From NCBI RefSeq assembly GCF_000741705.1, contig NZ_JGZI01000010.1:310001-374000 (forward strand): a stretch of DNA of 64,000 nt, given 5' to 3'. This stretch comes from Bifidobacterium psychraerophilum. Its GTDB lineage: Bacteria > Actinomycetota > Actinomycetes > Actinomycetales > Bifidobacteriaceae. The position numbers were made by a program, and so were the translations under genes. The notes under the pieces are model-generated. The model did not search any database, was not told where the DNA came from, and saw only the letters and a program-made list of their open reading frames with translations. Numbering within the stretch: the stretch's first letter is position 1; each line of letters begins with the position of its first letter. Below, one piece after another: positions 58,436-64,000 of the stretch.

Positions 58436-60322
58436 ATGCGAGTCCACACACCACTGAGACGATCGGACGGACACCCGTCACCATCACAGGCCTCTCCCAC
58501 CAGAAGCCCGGCTCGGGGCGCATACGGCCGCATCATGCCTGTTGTATCACTGCTGCTCCCGGCCGCAGGCCAATTCGCCATCACCGTCTACATGGCCTCC
58601 TTGGGGCATTGGTTCATGGCCGTGGCATCCCTACCGGGCTTTGCGGCCCAGGCCATCTCCTCGCTGCTGATGCTGTCCCACGCCACGGGAACGGACACGC
58701 GACGGAACGAGGTCAGCGGATCGATACCATCGCATACCCTCATCGGATCAGAAGCAGCGGGTCGGGCCGATGGGACGCCAGGCCACCCCGGGCTGCCGAA
58801 TGGCGACCTCATCGAGGACCTGGGCTTCCACTCCCCCCGTATATCCCACATGTGGCGTCATATCGTGAGCCTATGGGTGAACTTCCTCAATGATGGCGCA
58901 CCGGCCTCCAAAGAGGATGCCGCATGCTTCGAATCACCCATCGCTTCGACGAAGGATGGCGTGCTGAAGCTGGACCTGCCGAATAACGGCCCGCATGCCG
59001 TGGTGGCCGGAACAACCGGATCGGGCAAATCATTCCTGCTACAGAACTGGTGTCTGTGCATGGCGACACGCTTACCGCCGAGCAAGCTGAACTTCGTGCT
59101 GCTTGATTTCAAAGGAGGGGCTTCCTTCACCATGCTTGCACAGTTGCCCCACACGGTCGGCTGTGTTTCCGACCTCAGCCTGGAACATGCGAAACGTGCG
59201 CTTGACGGGCTTGAGCACGAGTTGAGACGACGTGAGCTGCTGCTTCAGGAACACCGCGTATCGCGATGCCAGGAGCTCGACGAAGCTCCCCCTCGGATGG
59301 TCATCGTGGTCGATGAATTCCATGCGCTGAGGCGTTTGCTGCCTGATGCCGAGGAACGGATGGAACGGATCGCCGCACTCGGACGCTCATTGGACATGAA
59401 CCTCATCCTATCCACCCAGAATCCACTGGGGCAGATCAGTTCGCAGATCAAGGCGAACATCAGCCTGCGCATCTGCATGCGGGTCCAGGATCCTTTGCAA
59501 TCGATCGAGATGCTGGGCAACGCCGCCGCATCCTGCATCGACCCTGCCGAACCGGGCTATGCATACTGTGCGGACGGGCACGGTGTCCGTGCCTTCCAGA
59601 CATCGACATGCCGTCACCCTCGGCATCTGATCCGCGCCATCCGCACGGCCTTCTCCTTCCTCTCGCTTCCACCTCCCGCAGCGCTGTTCACGGCACCACT
59701 GCCCCGTCTGCTTGATGCCGCCGCAATCGGATGCCGCCCGTCGGAGACTCCACCGATTCATGGAATCGTGATCGGCCTGGAAGATGATGGGGTGCGCACA
59801 CGCCCCTGCACGGTGCTGCCTGGGGAAGGCAACCTTCTGGTCATCGGAGCTCCCGGCTGCGGCAAGCAGGCGCTGGTCGCGCATATGCAGAGGCTTCTGG
59901 GTGCGGGGGCGAAAAGGGAGGTCCTGCGCCTCCACGGCAGGGACGCACGGCCGGAACCCTTACACCGCGCCTGCAACGCTCATATGGCATCCGTTCTGAT
60001 CGTTGACGACGCCGGCGCACTGATGGATCCGCTGTGCGAACGAAAGCTCAGGGAACCCTTCATCTCGGCCTTGCGTTCCACGCATGTGATGGTCATCTGC
60101 ACCATCGATGCCAGCGGACAGCTGCGTCATCCGGAATACTTCCCTTCGCGCATCGTATTCCCCTCCGGCGATCCGAATAGCGATCTTCTTGCGGGCATCC
60201 CAGCGTCGTACATACACGCGATGGCGCCGGAGGATGTCGGCCTGCCGGGTCGAGGCTTCCTGATCAGGCACACCCGCGCCATACCGATTCAGTGTGTGAC
60301 GGAGGATCCAAAGCCGCCATGA
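58436..60322 (+). CDS. FtsK/SpoIIIE-type ATPase resembling EccC/EssC of type VII secretion
   Basis: 628 residues with two N-terminal membrane helices (about 34-53 and 56-82) and two RecA-like modules. Module 1 has Walker A GTTGSGKS (192-199), the LLDFKGGASFTMLAQLPHTV stretch typical of EccC/EssC, an ELRRRELLL helix and Walker B VIVVDEF. Module 2 has GAPGCGKQ (471-478) and LIVDDAGA but a weaker overall match. EccC normally has three modules; this protein has two. No other type VII component or WXG100 substrate is visible. ATG 58436 has GATACT seven bases upstream and may be leaderless. It could be a secretion ATPase remnant or a specialised translocase. Confidence 0.85.
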   Translation: MRVHTPLRRSDGHPSPSQASPTRSPARGAYGRIMPVVSLLLPAAGQFAITVYMASLGHWFMAVASLPGFAAQAISSLLMLSHATGTDTRRNEVSGSIPSHTLIGSEAAGRADGTPGHPGLPNGDLIEDLGFHSPRISHMWRHIVSLWVNFLNDGAPASKEDAACFESPIASTKDGVLKLDLPNNGPHAVVAGTTGSGKSFLLQNWCLCMATRLPPSKLNFVLLDFKGGASFTMLAQLPHTVGCVSDLSLEHAKRALDGLEHELRRRELLLQEHRVSRCQELDEAPPRMVIVVDEFHALRRLLPDAEERMERIAALGRSLDMNLILSTQNPLGQISSQIKANISLRICMRVQDPLQSIEMLGNAAASCIDPAEPGYAYCADGHGVRAFQTSTCRHPRHLIRAIRTAFSFLSLPPPAALFTAPLPRLLDAAAIGCRPSETPPIHGIVIGLEDDGVRTRPCTVLPGEGNLLVIGAPGCGKQALVAHMQRLLGAGAKREVLRLHGRDARPEPLHRACNAHMASVLIVDDAGALMDPLCERKLREPFISALRSTHVMVICTIDASGQLRHPEYFPSRIVFPSGDPNSDLLAGIPASYIHAMAPEDVGLPGRGFLIRHTRAIPIQCVTEDPKPP

Positions 60323-60458
60323 GGCATCCCCTTCGGCAGGGCAGGGCATCGCGCAGCCCTCTTTCCATCAGGAGCGAGGTCTTGAAAAGTCGGCATTTTC
60401 GTGCTTTCCTATGTAAGGACTCGGATTTGCCGGGTATTGGAAGCGAAAGAAGGCGACA

Positions 60459-60737
60459 ATGAGTAGTGCTTTTGATTGGCGCGCCAAAGCGGCTTGCCGT
60501 GACAAAGACCCTGAGCTGTTCTTCCCGGTTGGAAACACCGGCGCTGCTTATCAGCAGATCGAAGAAGCCAAGGCCGTGTGCCGCACGTGCAAGGTGATTG
60601 ATGCATGCCTGAAGTGCGCACTCGATACGAACCAGGATTACGGCGTCTGGGGTGGACTGAGCGAGGACGAGCGCAGGGCGCTCAAGCGCAGGGCAATGCG
60701 TGCGCGCCGCTCACAGGCCATGCAGATGCAAGCCTGA
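60459..60737 (+). CDS. whiB1: WhiB-family transcription factor, WhiB1 type
   Basis: 92-residue 4Fe-4S regulator. Cysteines lie in AACRDKDPELFFP and VCRTCKVIDACLKCAL, followed by GVWGGLSEDER and a basic tail. The length and the LKCAL/GVWGG pattern fit the WhiB1 subgroup, essential in mycobacteria, but the subgroup is a judgement. ATG 60459 follows AGAAGG. It is a single gene with its own strong terminator at 60829. It is the second WhiB gene of the window. Confidence 0.92.
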   Translation: MSSAFDWRAKAACRDKDPELFFPVGNTGAAYQQIEEAKAVCRTCKVIDACLKCALDTNQDYGVWGGLSEDERRALKRRAMRARRSQAMQMQA

Positions 60738-60828
60738 GACGACGCCTCTGTTATATGCGGCAGTGATCGGCATCGTGGTGCGTAACACGACGGCACCCCA
60801 CTGCAGCAGATGACAGGTAGTGAACGAT

Positions 60829-60872
60829 AAGCGGTGTGGAACAGCTTCCGGCTGTTCCACACCGCTTTTTTT
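60829..60872 (+). terminator. Rho-independent terminator after whiB1
   Basis: A perfect 17-bp stem (60829-60845 with 60851-60867), loop TTCCG, runs into T7 (60866-60872). It is the most classical terminator of the window. Confidence 0.9.
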
Positions 60873-60878
60873 ATACGT

Positions 60879-60990
60879 ATGCCACTGTGTTTATGCCACC
60901 GTGTGGATGTCACCGTACAGATGCGACCGTGTGAATGCCACCGTATAGCTGTCACCGTGCGGATGTCACCGTACAGCCATCACTGTCTCC
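60879..60990. repeat. Eight degenerate copies of a 14-bp tandem repeat
   Basis: Exactly periodic 14-bp units with consensus ATGYCACCGTRYRG start at 60879, 60893, 60907, 60921, 60935, 60949, 60963 and 60977. Copies 3 and 7 are identical; the core CACCGT is nearly invariant. The array begins just after the whiB1 terminator and ends 20 bp before the convergent kinase stop. It is non-coding. Confidence 0.9.
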
Positions 60991-61009
60991 ACACCGCCCT
61001 GTATCGGCA

Positions 61010-62512
61010 TCAGGCTGCGGATTCCTGGGCGGCCCGAAGCTTCATGTTCAGCACCACTCTGGTTCCGCCTTCACGACGCGGCTCCCATCGCACCGAACCT
61101 CCGAAGTCATTGGTGACGAAGGTATTGATGATCTGGGTCCCCAGACCCGATCCGCTGCTGCGCGCGAAACCGCCCGAGGATTCCGAGCTGTAACCATTGC
61201 CATCGTCCTCGACGACCACGCTGAGATTGTTCCCGCCACGTCCCACCGATATCGTGATATTGCCTTCCTCGCGTCCCTCGAATCCATGTTCCACGGCATT
61301 GTTGACCAGCTCCGTGAGCACGAGGGACAAGGGTGTCGCATCCTGAGCCGGCATCATACCGAACTTGCCCATGAAAGTGATATGGATGTGCTGATCCTGG
61401 GTGGTGGCCAGATCGACACTCATCTTGAGCAGGCTGGAGATGACCTTGTCGAAGTCGACCACCTCGTCGGCCGTCTGGCTCAGACCCTCATGCACCACGG
61501 CTATGGTCTGCACGCGACGCTGCGCCTCCTCCAACTCCTTGCGCACCTCGGGAAGCTTGGTTCTCCTGGCTTGGAGCCTGAGCAACGCGGAGACGGCCTG
61601 CAGGTTGTTCTTCACCCGGTGATGGATCTCCGAGATGGTGGCATCCTTCGTCTGCAATTCCTGCTCGCGACGACGCAGCTCCGTGACGTCCCTGCACAGC
61701 ACGACCGCCCCGGTACGTCCGTGCTCGTCGGATAAGGGCAGGGATCGTATCGACACGGCTGATCGGCTTGCATCGAGTTCGGAGTCCACAGCCGCCTTGC
61801 CGCTGAGGACCAGGGGCAGCGACTCGGGGACGGGATCGTTCTCGCGAATCAGGGAGGTGCCGATTTCACTGAGATAGCGGCCCTGCATGGTGTCGATGGA
61901 ACCGAGCCTTCTGAAACAGCTGATGGCATTGGGAGAGGCATAGCCGACGATGCCGTCGGCGCTGAGGATGATGAATCCGTCCGAAACACGGGCGTTGTGC
62001 CGTTGGTTGAGCACCGAGTCCACATAGGGGAACTGCCCACGGGGGATCATCTCGAAGAGCTCTTTGCCCGCGTCGATGCTTTCGGATTCATAGCGACCAT
62101 TCGATTCACGGGTCGCCATATTGGTTTCGCGCACGACGAGTCCGAGGGTCTTCCCCTGGTGCCTGACCGGTGCGTAGACGTCGCAGACGACCGCCCTCCC
62201 CCTGGTTCTCAGCGTATCCGAGTGATAGATGTATTCGGATTCCATGGCAGCATCGAATTCCGCCTTCAAGGAATCGGATATTCGGGTACCCACCACATCC
62301 TCCGACCGCAGGGACATCACGGTGGATGGCCTGCACTGCTCAGCCACGACGTAATGGCCATCGCCTGTCTGCAGCACCAATAACAGATCCGCGAAGCTCA
62401 GGTCCGCAATGACCTGCCAATCGGCTACCAAATGGTGCAACCACTCGCGGTCCTCGTTGTTGAAATCGGGACGGGTGGCAAGAATATGCGTGAAATCGGC
62501 CATATGCTCCAT
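61010..62512 (-). CDS. pdtaS: PdtaS-like sensor histidine kinase (HisKA_2 type)
   Basis: Soluble kinase, 500 residues: an N-terminal GAF-like region, a PAS domain (FIILSADGIVGYASPNAISC), a HisKA_2 segment with EIHHRVKNNLQAVSALLRLQ (phosphoacceptor His at about 298) and an ATPase domain with VLTELVNNAVEHGF and GSGLGTQIINTF. This architecture is that of PdtaS, which phosphorylates ANTAR regulators; the PdtaR-like gene at 27 kb is the probable partner. The start is uncertain among ATG 62515, 62512 and 62503; 62512 is seven bases after AGG. It has no membrane helices, so the signal is probably cytoplasmic. Confidence 0.93.
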   Translation of the reverse strand: MEHMADFTHILATRPDFNNEDREWLHHLVADWQVIADLSFADLLLVLQTGDGHYVVAEQCRPSTVMSLRSEDVVGTRISDSLKAEFDAAMESEYIYHSDTLRTRGRAVVCDVYAPVRHQGKTLGLVVRETNMATRESNGRYESESIDAGKELFEMIPRGQFPYVDSVLNQRHNARVSDGFIILSADGIVGYASPNAISCFRRLGSIDTMQGRYLSEIGTSLIRENDPVPESLPLVLSGKAAVDSELDASRSAVSIRSLPLSDEHGRTGAVVLCRDVTELRRREQELQTKDATISEIHHRVKNNLQAVSALLRLQARRTKLPEVRKELEEAQRRVQTIAVVHEGLSQTADEVVDFDKVISSLLKMSVDLATTQDQHIHITFMGKFGMMPAQDATPLSLVLTELVNNAVEHGFEGREEGNITISVGRGGNNLSVVVEDDGNGYSSESSGGFARSSGSGLGTQIINTFVTNDFGGSVRWEPRREGGTRVVLNMKLRAAQESAA

Positions 62513-62578
62513 CATATGACCTGCCGTTGCCGTATGGAAAGCAGCGACACACTCAGGTGACGTCTTTGCGCATCAGCT

Positions 62579-62613
62579 AAGCTACGGTATCGTAGGTTAC
62601 GTTACCGTAGCTT
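62579..62613 (+). promoter_or_regulatory. Inverted repeat before trhA
   Basis: AAGCTACGGTA (62579-62589) and TACCGTAGCTT (62603-62613) are perfect 11-bp arms around 13 bp, which also includes CTACG-N4-CGTAG. It lies 20 bp before the trhA start. It may be a TetR-type double operator or a leader hairpin. Confidence 0.5.
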
Positions 62614-62633
62614 TGGAATGAAAGGCGGCATTC

Positions 62634-63467
62634 ATGCGCACAGGGCAGCCAGCACCCGGTGGGAATGGGCAGGAACCGGATGAGGAGCATCTCACACCGG
62701 CGCAGAGCATCAGGAAGAGGGCACGCGACAGGGCACGACGCATCATCGAAAAAGCCGACACGAAGGCCGCACGGCTTGAGGAGCAAGGCAACCCTGAGAC
62801 GGCAGGGCTCCGTCTGGACGTGCACGGACGACCCAAACCTTTGCTGCGTGGATGGATACACGCGGTGACCACTCCCCTGGCCCTGGCGGCAGGAATCGTG
62901 CTCATCTGCCTGAGCCCCACCACCTCACTCAAATGGGCGTGCGCGGTGTTCATGTCGTGCTCGCTGATACTCTTCGGCAACTCGGCGCTCTATCATCTGG
63001 GTAACTGGTCGCCGAAAACGACGGTCATCCTCAGACGCATCGACCATGTCAATATATTCCTGCTGATTGCCGGCACCTACACCCCGGCGGCCTTCGCCCT
63101 GAACCAGTTCTGGCAGCGCGTCATCATCATAGGGCTCTGGTCATGCACGGCTGTGGCGATGCTGGTGCACGTCATCTGGATTACGGCGCCCCGGTGGCTG
63201 TACACCTTGGTATACATCGTATTCGGCGTATCCGGTGTGGGCTTTCTCGGACTCTTCTGGCAGTCCCCTGCCGCAGGCCCGGCGGTCGTATGGCTGATCG
63301 TCGCCGGAGGCATCTGCTACATCGCCGGTGCCATCGTATATGCCATGCGTTGGCCGAATCCCTGGCCCAGGGTGTTCGGCTTCCATGAGATCTTCCATTG
63401 CGGCACGGTCGCAGGGTATGCATGCCACATGGTCGCCATATTCCTCGTCGTCTGCGCAATACGCTGA
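62634..63467 (+). CDS. trhA: TrhA/hemolysin III-family membrane protein
   Basis: Seven-helix membrane protein of the hemolysin III (PAQR-related) family, involved in membrane energetics or lipid homeostasis in other bacteria; cytolysis is not implied. Conserved metal-site motifs are visible: NSALYHLGNW, RRIDHVNIFLLIAGTYTP and the C-terminal FHEIFHCGTVAGYACH. The first 70 residues are a charged cytoplasmic extension (KRARDRARRIIEKADTKAAR). ATG 62634 follows AAAGG. An inverted repeat lies immediately upstream. It is convergent with greA across a very long hairpin. Confidence 0.93.
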   Translation: MRTGQPAPGGNGQEPDEEHLTPAQSIRKRARDRARRIIEKADTKAARLEEQGNPETAGLRLDVHGRPKPLLRGWIHAVTTPLALAAGIVLICLSPTTSLKWACAVFMSCSLILFGNSALYHLGNWSPKTTVILRRIDHVNIFLLIAGTYTPAAFALNQFWQRVIIIGLWSCTAVAMLVHVIWITAPRWLYTLVYIVFGVSGVGFLGLFWQSPAAGPAVVWLIVAGGICYIAGAIVYAMRWPNPWPRVFGFHEIFHCGTVAGYACHMVAIFLVVCAIR

Positions 63468-63485
63468 GCCGCAGGCTCCGTGACT

Positions 63486-63538
63486 TCATACGCGTGGTGC
63501 CCGTCATCGTTAGACGATGACGGGCACCACGCGTATGA
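63486..63538. terminator. 25-bp perfect hairpin between convergent trhA and greA
   Basis: Bases 63486-63510 are exactly complementary to 63514-63538, loop TAG: the longest perfect stem in the window. It separates the ends of trhA (plus) and greA (minus) and so probably serves both. Confidence 0.85.
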
Positions 63539-63581
63539 GGGGTATGCATGCCCAACGGCATCCATACCTACGCTTCAGGCA

Positions 63582-64000
63582 TTACTGCAAGGGCTTGGCA
63601 TCCAGGATCGTGACCGCGATATCCTTGCCGTTCGGGGCCTTGTAGGAGACCTCATCCCCTGAATGACCGCCGATGATGGCCGCCCCGATGGGTGATTCCG
63701 GGCTGATCACATCGTATTCGGTGGCGACGGCTATGTCACGAGAACCCAGAACATACACCATCTCGTTGCCAGCCAGGTTAAGCGTGACTATCGAGCCGTT
63801 GCCCACGGTACCGGCCGCGGGTGCCTTGAGGATCTTGGTGTTGCGCAATTTGACGATGAGCTCGTTGATGCGGCCTTCGTTCTTGCTCTGCTCTTCACGC
63901 GCGGCCTGATAGCCGCCGTTCTCGCTGAGATCCCCCTCGGCCCGGGCAGCGGCGATGCGTTCGGTGATCTCCTCACGAATCTCACCCTCCCTGCGTGCAA
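63582..64000 (-). CDS. greA: Transcription elongation factor GreA (N-terminus outside window)
   Basis: Rescues backtracked RNA polymerase. The visible 139 codons include the coiled-coil tip region AAARAEGDLSENGGYQAARE, with the acidic Asp/Glu pair that enters the polymerase channel, and the C-terminal FKBP-like domain SPESPIGAAIIGGHSGDEV. The frame is open at base 64000, so the start and about 20 residues are missing. The stop is TAA at 63582-63584. Confidence 0.95.
   Translation of the reverse strand, partial: ARREGEIREEITERIAAARAEGDLSENGGYQAAREEQSKNEGRINELIVKLRNTKILKAPAAGTVGNGSIVTLNLAGNEMVYVLGSRDIAVATEYDVISPESPIGAAIIGGHSGDEVSYKAPNGKDIAVTILDAKPLQ

Noticed and set aside
60879-60990. Tandem array considered as a CRISPR
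   Set aside because: Units are 14 bp and abut without spacers; no cas genes are present.

Overview
The window is a contiguous, gene-dense stretch of chromosome from a high-GC actinobacterium, almost certainly a member of the Bifidobacteriaceae. The clearest pointer is a full-length D-xylulose-5-phosphate/D-fructose-6-phosphate phosphoketolase (the 'bifid shunt' enzyme) followed by phosphate acetyltransferase and acetate kinase. Two WhiB proteins, CarD, a PdtaS/PdtaR-type ANTAR two-component pair and an actinobacterial SOS box (GAAC-N4-GTTC) agree with this. I see no prophage, insertion sequence, CRISPR array or rRNA. Genes are cut at both ends: a UvrD/PcrA helicase on the left and GreA on the right.

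Layout. 1-3.2 kb: pcrA-like helicase and guaA (minus strand). 3.7-9.4 kb: the energy-yielding xfp, pta and ackA genes (plus strand), each with its own leader and closed by a very long hairpin. 9.6-13.9 kb: hisN-like phosphatase and aroA, a DUF998-type membrane protein, tRNA-Pro and a DUF805 protein. 14.1-20.9 kb is the accessory-looking part: a zinc-free MDR oxidoreductase with paired operators, a large LPXTG surface protein with an 11-G tract in its signal peptide (probable phase variation), a tiny secreted cysteine-containing peptide, and a LuxR-type two-component system next to that peptide. 21-24 kb: glgX and a Nif3 protein. 24-37 kb is an information-processing core (pdtaR-polA, tRNA-Leu, rpsA-coaE-uvrB) mixed with pyk, terC, a Nudix protein and folD. 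37-41 kb: a metal ABC transporter, ispF and carD. 41.6-46 kb: glgB and an OmpR-type two-component system. 45.9-48 kb: an SOS-controlled umuDC operon, then comF. 48.8-58.3 kb: a HAD phosphatase, a degenerate zincin and a cell-envelope block (giant GT2 membrane protein, DUF5719 protein, WhiB2, two LytR-CpsA-Psr ligases). 58.4-64 kb: an orphan EccC/EssC-like ATPase, a second WhiB, a PdtaS-like sensor kinase, TrhA and greA.

How the genes work together: Xfp makes acetyl-phosphate, AckA makes ATP from it, and Pta interconverts it with acetyl-CoA. Pyk, preceded by a LacI-family operator, feeds lower glycolysis, and GlgB/GlgX handle glycogen. The envelope block probably builds and attaches a wall glycopolymer. 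PdtaS (61-62.5 kb) and PdtaR (27 kb) probably form one signalling pair although 33 kb apart.

The most interesting signals are the peptide/two-component pair, the G-tract in the LPXTG gene, a 14-bp eight-copy tandem array after whiB, a recurrent pattern of -10 boxes placed 6-8 nt before ATG (leaderless genes, including umuD under a LexA box), and the orphan type-VII-secretion-like ATPase. All functional statements are from reading the sequence and family knowledge; no database search was possible.
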